Shown: positions 35,783 through 45,282 of the stretch, in pieces | Layout: the number at the start of each line of letters is the position of its first letter | How positions within the stretch are numbered: position 1 is the stretch's first letter | Source of the DNA: Salinibacillus kushneri | Lineage (GTDB): Bacteria > Bacillota > Bacilli > Bacillales > Alkalibacillaceae | Length of the DNA: 64,000 bases | NCBI RefSeq assembly: GCF_900111405.1 | Contig: NZ_FOHJ01000004.1 | Location: 62,001-126,000 of the forward strand | Direction of reading: 5' to 3' | Program-made: the position numbers and the translations under genes | Notes under the pieces: model-generated | What the model saw: the letters and a program-made list of their open reading frames with translations, nothing else | Told to the model about the DNA's origin: nothing | Database searches by the model: none

Positions 35783-38778
35783 ATGCATGCCTACATTGAA
35801 GAACTTTATCGCATTTGTAATCACCACCCATTAGAAGAGAAATTGGTCATTGTGGACTCACATGTGACAGGAGAAGAAATCTATCAATCTTATGTTCAAT
35901 ATGGTTTTTCATTCATGAACCTAAAAATAAAAACTATCAAGGACCTGGCTTTAGAAGTAACAGAAATATACGGGGACAGAGCATCTTCGCCTTTAGAACC
36001 CACTTTAGGGCATCATTTAACTTATTATCTCTTAACCCAATTGAAGGAAGAAAATCAGTTGATTTATTTTAGTGGTATGGAAATTACACCTTCTTTCAGC
36101 AAAAAAATCTATCAAATGATTTCTGAACTTCGATTAACAGGATATACAAGTGAAAATTTGCCTCAGCATACCTTTATTTCCAATGATAAGGCCCAGGATA
36201 TAAAACAGATTTTAGCTCGATTTGAACAAATCATAGACGCCCATCAACTTAAGGATCAAGCATCTTTATACCATCAAGCTATACAAGTCGTGACAAAACC
36301 TTCAAGACTCCATACATTCTTCAATCGAATTTACATCTATCTAATTTGGAACAAACCTTTCTGGAAAAACTGCTCCCTGACAACATTTACAAACTTCCTT
36401 TACCTGAGGTGTATGGTGTGTGTGTCCCTGACCATGATGATTTACGAAGTATCAACTGGTGCGAACCGACTTCCTTTAGCTATTTATATCAATTAGAAAG
36501 TATTAATACGAGGCCGAATTTATCAATATATTCGGCAAAAACTGAAGAGATCGAAATCAAACATATTCTTTCTCAAATAAAAGAGCGTAAAGTACATTTT
36601 GATTGCTGCGTTATCTTTTATACAAAACTAGAACCTTATCTTACTACTCTCTTTCAATTATCAGAACAGAAACAGATTCCGGTTACATACGGAGATGGTT
36701 TGCCTCGATCTTTCAGTCGCCCGGGAAGATTGGTTCACAGCATTCTTGAATGGATGAATGAACAATATAGTGTCCGGGCATTTCTTCACTTATTGCAGGA
36801 GGGACTGTTTGTTTTACCGGACCAAGCCCCTTCCATAGTAAGAATTTCAACGCTTCTGCGTGAAGCGGACATAGGCTGGAATCCGGCTCGTTATCAACAA
36901 CAATTAAATCAGCTGGTTAGAAAATATGAGTATAAGATAAGTTCAACTTCTAAATTACAACGAAGAAAGGATTGGGAAGGGAAATGGCGTGATTTATTGT
37001 GGTTAAAGGATTGGTTCATTGAACTTTTTCGTAAGCTCCCAGCTATAGATTCCATCATTCATGAAAAAGAAATGCTGAAATCGATTTATTTTATCGTAGA
37101 AAACTATGCAACTACGATTTCTACCATTGATCAATCGGCAAAGGAAACCATTCTTAATCATTTGGACAAACTAACTCCGTACGCCGTCGAAGCACTGAAT
37201 AGGTATGATATGTTTGAAAAGGTTAGCGACCTCTTAAACTCAATAAGAATTCATAAATCGGCTCCAAAACCTGGTCATTTACACATTGATTCCTATCAGA
37301 GGGGAACTTATTATAATAGAAGCCATGTTTTTATTGTTGGAGCAGATAATCAGTCCTTTCCGGGTATGCCATCTGAAGATCCACTGTTACTGGATGAAGA
37401 ACGACAAAACCTCAATTCTAATTTAAAACGAATGAAGGAAAAAGGAGAGGAAAATCAATATACGATGTTGCAATTACTGGCTTTGACAGACGGTCCTGTT
37501 TCTATTAGTTATTGCAGCTTCAATGTTCATGAAAATCGACCGGTCCAGCCATCTTATTTATTTTTGCAATGTTACCGTGCAGTAACAGAAAATACCCTAG
37601 CTGATTTTAAGGAGCTTAAAAACCTTTCTTCCCCGTCCATACCAGAGGATACCTTTGATGATAAGGACTATTGGCTCTCGTTTCTGAATCAACAGGAAGG
37701 ATATCGGCTGGAGGATCAGGTAAAACATGAATATAGGAATGTAATGTATGGAAGTCAAGCAGACAAAGCGCGAAGGATGGAACAGTTTACAGAATATGAT
37801 GGGCGTGTGAATATAGACGTGTCTGAGTATGATCCCCGAAGAAATCCTAACCGTACATTGACGGCCGGTAAATTGGAGAAATTAGCAAGCTGCTCCTACG
37901 CTTATTTTCTAGAAGAAATTTTACAAGTTAAACCAGTAGAAGAATATACATATGATTCCTTTGCATGGCTGGATGCTCCCACAAGAGGAACATTATTGCA
38001 TTCTATTTTTGAGACCTTTTATCAGAGATTGTATAAAAATCGTCAAAAGCCATCATTCTTATTACATCAACAGGAATTACATACATTAGCCCATCAATTA
38101 ATAGACGAACAAAAAGTGGTCCAGCCACCTCCTAATGAACGAGTCTTCCAGCGAGAAACAGAAGATATTATACAAGCTTGTGACATCTTCCTTAAAGAGG
38201 AGGAAGAATTTTCACAAACAAATGATGCTCTGTATTTTGAATACTCATTTGGGGTAGGTGAAGCAGAACCAGCAGAAATTAAACTGCCTTCGAATGAGAA
38301 GATTCTCATTTCAGGAAAGATTGATAGGGTCGATCAATCAACGGACGGGTCCTTTCATATAATCGATTATAAAACAGGGAGTACCTATAACTATAAGGAC
38401 TATGAAAGCTTTAAAGGTGGACGTCAGCTTCAGCATTTTATTTACGCTTTAGCCATTGAACAGCATTTAAAATTAGAACAAGGTGCTGTGAAAGAAAGCT
38501 CCTATTTCTTCCCTACATCAGAAGGGAAAGGGAGAAGATTTAGTCGAAAACAAGATGCAGCATTACGAAAAAACGGTCTGGATATCTTAGAAAAACTGAT
38601 TGATGTCATTAAAAGTGGTCAATTTTCCATGACAGATAATCCAAACGATTGTCATTTCTGTCAGCTCAATTCTGTTTGCAGGAGAAGCTTCTATGATGCG
38701 GACACACTCGAAGCAAAACAGATGGATCCAGCCCAAGAAGGTGTCAGGAAGTTTAAGGGGGTGCGCAATTATGACTAA
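35783..38778 (+). pseudogene. AddB-like PD-(D/E)XK nuclease gene with a frameshift near 36335
   Basis: Two frames continue one protein: codons from ATG 35783 (MHAYIEELYRICNHHP) up to about RIYIY, then, one base earlier in phase, LSNLEQTFLEKLLP to the stop at 38778. The later part has SFPGMPSEDPLLLDEER, a nuclease core ILISGKIDRVDQ...HIIDYKTGS and four Cys for a 4Fe-4S cluster (ASCSYAYFLEE, CHFCQLNSVC). About 998 residues in all, shorter than AddB (~1166) and with no N-terminal Walker A, so it is a divergent AddB-like protein. The shift equals a one-base loss within the repeated ATCTATCTA. Gene loss, sequencing error or recoding are possible; its helicase partner is intact. Confidence 0.8.
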
Positions 38779-41700
38779 GGAAATTATTGATCAGGATGCA
38801 CGAACGAAAATAGAACAGGAGCTTTCGACCAATTTCCTCATTGAGGCTGGTGCTGGCTCGGGAAAAACAACCAGTCTTGTTAGTCGAATGGTTAACCTGA
38901 TTTACACAGGCACCTGTAGAGTCGAGGAAATAGTTGCAATCACCTTTACGAAAAAGGCAGCGGATGAATTGAAATTACGTTTTCAATCCGAAATAGAAAA
39001 GGCATGGAAGAAGGAACAACAATTAACAAAACAGAAACGGCTGGGTGAGGCATTGCAAAGGATGGATCAATGTTTTCTTGGAACCGTACATGCTTTTTGT
39101 GCAAAGTTGTTACGCGAACGCCCTATCGAAGCGAATCTGGATATAAATTTTCTTGAATTAGAGGATAATCAGGATCGTGAATTACTGGAAGAGTCCTGGA
39201 ATCAATTTTTACAATCCATTCAAGATAAAAACCCTGAAGTACTGGATAACCTGCTAGAAAAGGGTATACGAGTAGATAATCTTTTTGAAAATGTAAAAAT
39301 GATGAAGAATTATCCGGATGTAGAATGGGTGACAACCCCTATAGCTAAACCAGATTTACAGGATACGTTTAAAACGTTAAAAAGATTATTAAATGACGCT
39401 AAAAGAGCACTCCCGAAGAAGGAGCCTCAAAAAGGGTATGATAAACTACAATCTTCCATCACATCAGCATTACGGAAAATAAGGCATATACATACTAATC
39501 AGGACAAAGATATTATCGATGTATTTGAAGAATTTGATAAAAATTTGAAGCCTACCTATAATCGATGGGAAAATAGAGAGGATGCAGAATTTTATTATAC
39601 ACAATTAACCCGTCTTTTTGAGGCTGAAATTGCTCCTTTGATGAAGCAATGGAGGGAGTATATCCATCCAATGGTCATATCTTTTATACATGATGCTTTG
39701 GAAGTATATGAAAAAGTAAAAAATGAACGTTCATTGCTTAACTTTCAGGATTTATTACGGAAAACAAACACCTTATTAAAAGAACATACTGAAGTTAGAA
39801 AATATTTTCAACAAAAATACCGTTATCTCTTAGTGGACGAGTTCCAGGATACCGATCCCATACAAGCTGAAATGATGTTTTATCTTACCAGCGTGAATAC
39901 AAATGAAACAGAATGGACAAGATGCGAGCCTTTGCCTGGATCTTTGTTTGTTGTAGGGGATCCGAAGCAGGCTATTTATCGTTTTCGCCGAGCAGATATG
40001 GACACCTATAATCGTGTGAAGGAATTAATGATTGAACAAGGTGGAGAAGTTTTGTCCTTAACCATGAATTTTCGAACCTTAAACAGCGTCACCGAAAAAT
40101 TAAATCAAGTGTTTGAGCAGCAGTTTCCAAAAGCAGAAACGGCTTATCAAGCAGCTTATCGACCTTTAAATGCTTTTCACAAAGATAAACAATCAGACTT
40201 TTATGGTATTAAAACGCTAACTGTACCAGAAGATTATTCCAAGAAGGATGAAGTAATTCAAAAGGATGGAGAGAACATCTCACAGGCCATACAACAATTG
40301 CTGAAACAGGGCTTTCAGGCAAAAGATTTCATGGTTCTTACCCGTTATAACGAAGGAATCGGCCGTTATGCACAGATTTTAGAAAAGAATGGACTTCCAG
40401 TAAGCGTTAGTGGGGAAATGATCATTGGTGACATGGTGGAGTTTAAGGAATTAATGATTTTGTTAAAAGCTTTAATTGACCCAACAGATGCAGTGATGTT
40501 TACAGCAGCTCTAAGAGGGATTTTCTTTGGTATTAGTGATGACGAATTATATCAGTGGAAAAAAGCTGGCGGACGATTTTCCATTTATTCAAAGGTACCC
40601 AATCAGCTTAAATCTAAAGCGAAAGATAAATTCTCTATCGCCATTACCAGGTTAAAAACCTATTATCAATGGGTGCGTAATCTTTCTCCGATAACAGCTA
40701 TCGATAAGGTGATTGAGGATATTGGATTCTATCCATTGCTTGTGATAAACAAACACGGTAGACAGGCTCAAAAAAGTCTGTTACAAATACTTGAAGCGAT
40801 ACGGCAAAATAATGTCAAAGGAATCTCTAATTACAGAAACATTTGTACATTACTTGAAAAAATGGTTGAAGAGAAAACCACGGTCATAAATATGGAGGAG
40901 GAAACAGATGCTGTTCGAATTATGAACATTCATAAATCCAAAGGGCTTGAGGCACCCATTGTATGCCTGGCTCATCCCTGGAAACATGTTAATCCTGAAA
41001 CGTCTATAAGGCAGCATATTAAACGCGATGATTTTTCATCAAAAGGATATTTTGCCTTTTCTAAAAATACTGGAACATTTCATAAAAAGTCGTTGGCTAT
41101 ACCTCTTCAATGGGAGGAGTATAAACAAGAAGAGCTCCGTTATTTAACTGAAGAAGAAGCCCGGATATTGTATGTTGCTGCAACACGGGCAGAAAGGGCT
41201 CTAGTTATTAGTAAGAGTGCCAGGAATAATAAGAAGAATCCCTGGAAGAAACTATTAGAGGTAACAGAGATTGAAGATATGAACTTGTTAGAAGAGAAAA
41301 AGGGGCTTCATGTACCCAATGAGAAAATCATAACCTATGAAGATTATATGAAAAGAAATCACAATCAACTTGAATGGATGAAGCAAAGTGAAATTCAATC
41401 TTTTGCATCTTTTACTCCGACAACAAATAAAGAGTATGAAGAAGTGCTGGATTTAGATAGAGAAGCTGGTGGCGGGAAAGAATGGGGAACAATCATTCAT
41501 ACTGCCTTAGAACATATTGTAAAAGGAAATCCCATTGACCGATTAGTTCCAAACGTACTGTCGAGCTATGATATGTCAGCGGAAAGAGAAAAGAAAGTGT
41601 ACGATTATATAAAGCATTTTAAACAGTCTGATATATGGCATGATCTTCAGAAGGCTGAGACTTTTTATACCGAGGTGCCATTTGGTTTACGGGTTGAAAG

Positions 41701-41965
41701 AGGAAATCCACTTTATCACCTCATTGCTACTAATGAGCATGTAGATGTCTATCATGTAAAAGGGATTATCGATTTGGTGTATAAAGTGAATAACCGGTGG
41801 AATATCGTTGATTATAAAACAGACCGCATCAAAAAAGAACAGGATTTAAAGAAGGTTAAAGAATTTTATCAAGCACAAATCGTATTTTACCAGAAAGCCT
41901 GGGAATATTTGACGAAAGAACCTACGGATGCTCAAATTTGGGGGCTATTTTCACACTCCTATTAA
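38771..41965 (+). CDS. UvrD-type helicase with C-terminal PD-(D/E)XK nuclease (AddA-like)
   Basis: 1064 residues from ATG 38771, overlapping the end of the nuclease gene by 8 bases. SF1 helicase motifs: Walker A GAGSGKTTS, Ia ITFTKKAADELK, II LLVDEFQDTDPIQ, III VVGDPKQAIYRFRRAD, V IMNIHKSKGLEA and VI LYVAATRAERALV. The C-terminal nuclease is seen as KEWGTIIHTALEHI and IDLVYKVNNRWNIVDYKTD. Together with its partner it should process double-strand ends for recombination, like AddAB. It is shorter than AddA (~1230), and might be a second, diverged system in this genome. Confidence 0.87.
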   Translation: MTKEIIDQDARTKIEQELSTNFLIEAGAGSGKTTSLVSRMVNLIYTGTCRVEEIVAITFTKKAADELKLRFQSEIEKAWKKEQQLTKQKRLGEALQRMDQCFLGTVHAFCAKLLRERPIEANLDINFLELEDNQDRELLEESWNQFLQSIQDKNPEVLDNLLEKGIRVDNLFENVKMMKNYPDVEWVTTPIAKPDLQDTFKTLKRLLNDAKRALPKKEPQKGYDKLQSSITSALRKIRHIHTNQDKDIIDVFEEFDKNLKPTYNRWENREDAEFYYTQLTRLFEAEIAPLMKQWREYIHPMVISFIHDALEVYEKVKNERSLLNFQDLLRKTNTLLKEHTEVRKYFQQKYRYLLVDEFQDTDPIQAEMMFYLTSVNTNETEWTRCEPLPGSLFVVGDPKQAIYRFRRADMDTYNRVKELMIEQGGEVLSLTMNFRTLNSVTEKLNQVFEQQFPKAETAYQAAYRPLNAFHKDKQSDFYGIKTLTVPEDYSKKDEVIQKDGENISQAIQQLLKQGFQAKDFMVLTRYNEGIGRYAQILEKNGLPVSVSGEMIIGDMVEFKELMILLKALIDPTDAVMFTAALRGIFFGISDDELYQWKKAGGRFSIYSKVPNQLKSKAKDKFSIAITRLKTYYQWVRNLSPITAIDKVIEDIGFYPLLVINKHGRQAQKSLLQILEAIRQNNVKGISNYRNICTLLEKMVEEKTTVINMEEETDAVRIMNIHKSKGLEAPIVCLAHPWKHVNPETSIRQHIKRDDFSSKGYFAFSKNTGTFHKKSLAIPLQWEEYKQEELRYLTEEEARILYVAATRAERALVISKSARNNKKNPWKKLLEVTEIEDMNLLEEKKGLHVPNEKIITYEDYMKRNHNQLEWMKQSEIQSFASFTPTTNKEYEEVLDLDREAGGGKEWGTIIHTALEHIVKGNPIDRLVPNVLSSYDMSAEREKKVYDYIKHFKQSDIWHDLQKAETFYTEVPFGLRVERGNPLYHLIATNEHVDVYHVKGIIDLVYKVNNRWNIVDYKTDRIKKEQDLKKVKEFYQAQIVFYQKAWEYLTKEPTDAQIWGLFSHSY

Positions 41966-42059
41966 AGAAAATACTACTATTAATGGAGCTGTAGTTAGTG
42001 GGACACCGCAGGTTTTGGAAAGATCCTTTGGATTCGTTTTGTTAACATATTTTTATAGA

Positions 42060-42103
42060 AAAACAACCACACTTGTTGTTTACTTACTAGTGTGGTTGTT
42101 TTT
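42060..42103 (+). terminator. Terminator after the AddA-like gene
   Basis: AAAACAACCACAC / GTGTGGTTGTTTTT stem. Confidence 0.9.
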
Positions 42104-42392
42104 CTACTCGCTTGTCTGAAATGTGCGTTTTTGTTTTATATTCACCATGTAAAGTACAGCGGTAAGTATGGACTGTAACGGTACGGTAAACGTGATAATC
42201 ATGATAATGATAGCTGACAAGGGTTTGTACCTTCTTTTTATACGTATCAACTAAATGTTCCTCAGAATGGGAATGTACTTTTTCCCAATCGTGCGTAATG
42301 CCTTTCTTTTTATCAGCTTCAATTGCTGAAGATACGTCTGGGTAAAAGACTATGCCGGTTATCAGCCCTAACCCCATTAGCCAGTTTTTCAT
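42087..42392 (-). CDS. Hypothetical secreted protein (101 aa)
   Basis: Signal peptide MKNWLMGLGLITGIVFYP with likely cleavage after VSSA. The mature part is His/Tyr/Thr-rich (SYHYHDYHVYRTVTVHTYRC) with many HxH patterns that could bind metal. Not recognised. GAGGAAGGTG precedes the ATG. The 3' end lies inside the convergent terminator. Confidence 0.6.
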   Translation of the reverse strand: MKNWLMGLGLITGIVFYPDVSSAIEADKKKGITHDWEKVHSHSEEHLVDTYKKKVQTLVSYHYHDYHVYRTVTVHTYRCTLHGEYKTKTHISDKRVEKQPH

Positions 42393-42480
42393 TTATTTTC
42401 ACCTTCCTCAAATACAAGGATGATAAGTAACGTTTATAACTTAGTCTGTCCCAATAAAGAAGGTTTTATAATATATCTTA

Positions 42481-44316
42481 CTACTCTACGGTTAAACTTT
42501 TAGCTAAATTTCGGGGCCGATCAACGTTATAGCCTCTCACCGTACCCGAATAATAAGCGAGCAGTTGCAATGGTATTGCAGCCACAATGGGCATAAGAAG
42601 GGAATGGGCCTCCGGAATATACATAATTTCATCAACCACTTCTGTAAGTGCGTCATCACCTACTGTAGTAATACCAAATACATATCCATCTCGTGTTTTT
42701 AATTCCCTTATGTTACTTACCATTTTCCCTTTTAAATGGGGCTGGGTAGCAAGAGCGATGATGGGAACACCAGGGGTAACTAACGCCATGGTTCCGTGTT
42801 TGACCTCACCAGCCGCATATGCGTTGGCATGCAGGTAAGCCACTTCCTGTAATTTTAATGCCCCTTCTAAGGCCAGAACATAATCCAATCCGCGGCCAAT
42901 CAAAAACAAGTTTGGCTGATCCTCTGTCACCTGAGCAAAGGAATCGATAGCGTCCTCAGTCATTACCAATGTCTGATCGACAATATCGGGTAATTCCTTC
43001 AAAGCTTCTATTAATTCCTTTAAAAACATCTCGCTCGGACTTTCTGTTTGTACACATAAGTGAATGGATAGCAAACTTAATACTGTAATTTGCGAAGTAT
43101 AGGCTTTTGTTGCTGCTACTGCCAATTCAGGGCCTGCATTCATTGAAATTAGGCAATCGGCCTGACGTGCAATATTACTCCGCTTGTTATTGGTAATCGC
43201 GATGGTTTTCGCCCCATTAGATTTAGCCTCTTTTAAGGCAGTTAGTGTATCTGCAGTTTCCCCTGATTGACTTAACACAATCACTAATTTGCTTTCGTCC
43301 AATTTTCCATGCTCGTAAGTAAATTCAGAGGATAATGATACTTCAACAGGAATAGACAGTAATTTATCCATAATGCTTTTTCCAACCATTCCAGAATGAT
43401 AGGAGGTACCATTACCAATAATGTCAATTTTATTAAACCTTTCAAAGGAGTGTGTGTCTAAAAATGTTTCAACTTCAGGTAGATAGACCTTATCATTTTT
43501 GATTCGGTTTTCTAATGTATTTTTTAAAGAAGCAGGCTGCTCTAATATTTCCTTTAACATAAAATGGTCATATTCGTTTAGAAGAATTTCTTCTTTATTC
43601 CATTCAATATAAGCTTTCTCAGGTATAATTGGTTCCCCATTAATGGTTTCAATGGCTATGTCTTCCCCCGTAATAATGGCGATTTCATTATTTTTAATGG
43701 GATACGTTTCTTTTGTATAGGTAAGTAAGGCTGATACATCAGATGATAAAAAAGCCTCATTTTGACCAAAACCAACGATTAAGGGATTTTCCTGTGAAAT
43801 ACCAATAATCATATCAGGATTTGAGGCAGACATAATAGCAAGCGCAAAGGAGCCTTTCAGCATAGGTAGCACGTTACGTACAGTCTGGATAAAATCGCCT
43901 GTATCATACTTTCGAAGTAAATGTGGAATCACTTCTGAATCAGTATCGGTTACAAATGAGTACCCATCTGTTATAAGGTCCCTTTTTAGGGCATGGTAGT
44001 TTTCGATAATACCATTATGTACAACAAAAAATTGTTGGTCTTGATCTGTCAATGGGTGAGAGTTTTTAGCAGAAGGGTTTCCGTGTGATGCCCACCGGGT
44101 ATGACCAATTCCAAGATTCCCATGTAAGATTGAATCAAGTTGTAGCGACGCTTCTAAATCTTGTATTCTACCCTTTTCTTTTCTCACTTCAACATGATGA
44201 CCATCTGAGACGGCAAGACCTGCAGAGTCATACCCCCTGTATTCCAGATTCATTAAGCAATGAATTAAAACTTCCTGAGCTGAACGCGTACCTAAATAAC
44301 CAACAATTCCACTCAT
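42481..44316 (-). CDS. GlmS-like glucosamine-fructose-6-phosphate aminotransferase with Ser in place of the catalytic Cys
   Basis: 611 residues. Glutaminase domain (1-240): MSGIVGYLG start, TRWASHG, HNGIIENYHALK, DTDSEVIPHLL; then two SIS domains with SQSGETADTL and GRGLDYVLALEGALKLQEVAY; C-terminus RPRNLAKSLTVE. GlmS starts MCGIVG and Cys1 is the glutamine-hydrolysing nucleophile; here codon 2 is AGT (Ser), one base from TGT. The start is sure (GGAGTGATAAATC before ATG). No glmS ribozyme was seen upstream. It is either an ammonia-using or regulatory paralogue, a changed-specificity isomerase/deglycase, or a mutated glmS. Confidence 0.88.
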   Translation of the reverse strand: MSGIVGYLGTRSAQEVLIHCLMNLEYRGYDSAGLAVSDGHHVEVRKEKGRIQDLEASLQLDSILHGNLGIGHTRWASHGNPSAKNSHPLTDQDQQFFVVHNGIIENYHALKRDLITDGYSFVTDTDSEVIPHLLRKYDTGDFIQTVRNVLPMLKGSFALAIMSASNPDMIIGISQENPLIVGFGQNEAFLSSDVSALLTYTKETYPIKNNEIAIITGEDIAIETINGEPIIPEKAYIEWNKEEILLNEYDHFMLKEILEQPASLKNTLENRIKNDKVYLPEVETFLDTHSFERFNKIDIIGNGTSYHSGMVGKSIMDKLLSIPVEVSLSSEFTYEHGKLDESKLVIVLSQSGETADTLTALKEAKSNGAKTIAITNNKRSNIARQADCLISMNAGPELAVAATKAYTSQITVLSLLSIHLCVQTESPSEMFLKELIEALKELPDIVDQTLVMTEDAIDSFAQVTEDQPNLFLIGRGLDYVLALEGALKLQEVAYLHANAYAAGEVKHGTMALVTPGVPIIALATQPHLKGKMVSNIRELKTRDGYVFGITTVGDDALTEVVDEIMYIPEAHSLLMPIVAAIPLQLLAYYSGTVRGYNVDRPRNLAKSLTVE

Positions 44317-44504
44317 GATTTATCACTCCATTTTGCATATCTCATGTATTATTATAGTAAAAATGAAAGAAAAAGGATATATTTTACTCTTTTGATGAGG
44401 ATAACATGTTGTTGTGCGTTTTGTGTGACTATTATCACAAATTCATTTATAATAAAGATAAATTGATATATAAGCGGAGTATCTTTTAAAATCTACTCAT
44501 ATCT
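44317..44504. other. Divergent intergenic region, no gene seen
   Basis: AT-rich, with TTATCACAAATTCATTTATAATAAAG suggestive of promoter elements for the DUF5392 transcript (TATAAT at 44448-44453). No glmS ribozyme core (AGCGCC) found on the minus strand. Confidence 0.35.
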
Positions 44505-44593
44505 TGACACAGGGAAAACTCCCGGCTTTGCTTTCAACAGTTATCGTTGTTAGCAAGACCTTACCATTTATCAAAGAATGGTAGGTCTTTTTT
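44505..44593 (+). promoter_or_regulatory. Structured leader with attenuator-like terminator before the DUF5392 gene
   Basis: In order: a GGG/CCC mini-hairpin (44512-44523), a hairpin CTTTGCT/AGCAAG with an inner CAAC/GTTG (44526-44557), and an intrinsic terminator TACCATT/AATGGTA plus GACC/GGTC (44555-44589) with a T-run. Bases 44555-44557 belong to both the second hairpin and the terminator, so they compete. It ends 17 bases before the ribosome binding site of the next gene. I know no riboswitch class that it matches. Confidence 0.5.
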
Positions 44594-44620
44594 AAAATAC
44601 AATGCTTTAAAAGGAGAATG

Positions 44621-45076
44621 ATGGATATGAATAATCCAATGATGTTTAAACATATGCCAAACTTTGTCAAAAGGGAATTGGAGGCTATTACAGAAACGAT
44701 TGAACCTTATATTAAAAAACATTCAAAATATATTATATTTGCCGTTCCACTTATAACGTTTGCGATTTTTAATTTATTTTTCTATCTATTTACCGGTGGA
44801 TGGTATCTTGATATGATGCCTACACTAGCTATTTATGCCTTAATGGCCGCAATTGGTTTAGCTCTATTTAAAGAGTCTAAACATGTGAAGAAACAGATTG
44901 AGACCATTAGTATGGAACAAATGATTAAGCGTATTAAAAAGAGTGAACACATGAATGATTACAGTAAGACCACCTACATCAATTCAATCAAAGAACAGCC
45001 GAAATATGGCTTCCAAGCCTTTATAAACTTTTTAAATGAGGAAAATAAGCGGAAGCAGAGAATGTTTGGCAATTAA
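44621..45076 (+). CDS. DUF5392 (YwnF-like) membrane protein
   Basis: About 151 residues; several ATGs lie at the start (44618, 44621, 44627). Two membrane helices in the middle (YIIFAVPLITFAIFNLFFYL and MPTLAIYALMAAIGLALF), with charged, helical ends. It resembles YwnF of B. subtilis, function unknown. Expression probably depends on read-through of the leader terminator. Confidence 0.75.
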   Translation: MDMNNPMMFKHMPNFVKRELEAITETIEPYIKKHSKYIIFAVPLITFAIFNLFFYLFTGGWYLDMMPTLAIYALMAAIGLALFKESKHVKKQIETISMEQMIKRIKKSEHMNDYSKTTYINSIKEQPKYGFQAFINFLNEENKRKQRMFGN

Positions 45077-45080
45077 TGAA

Positions 45081-45113
45081 GAACTTGGGAGATAAAACTC
45101 TCAAGTTCTTTTT
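45081..45113 (+). terminator. Terminator after the DUF5392 gene
   Basis: GAACTTGGGAG / CTCAAGTTC, T-run of five. Confidence 0.75.
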
Positions 45114-45282
45114 ACTAGCCCTATTTTTGTATAGCTTGTTGCTATCTATACACTTCATTAACGAAACAAAAATGTAAAAACAACTTTTTTAGAAAGTAGC
45201 CTTTTACTATCATTGTATGTTACAAATGAAAAGTTTTATTTCATTTTTATACGGAACGAACGACAGGATGGGAGGAAGGTAT

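Noticed and set aside
36361-36375. Programmed -1 frameshift at TGGAAAAAC in the AddB-like gene
   Set aside because: By that point the true protein sequence is already in the second frame, so the shift must occur upstream, where no slippery site is seen.
44317-44504. glmS ribozyme upstream of the GlmS-like gene
   Set aside because: No AGCGCC-type core or pseudoknot segment on the minus strand in this region.
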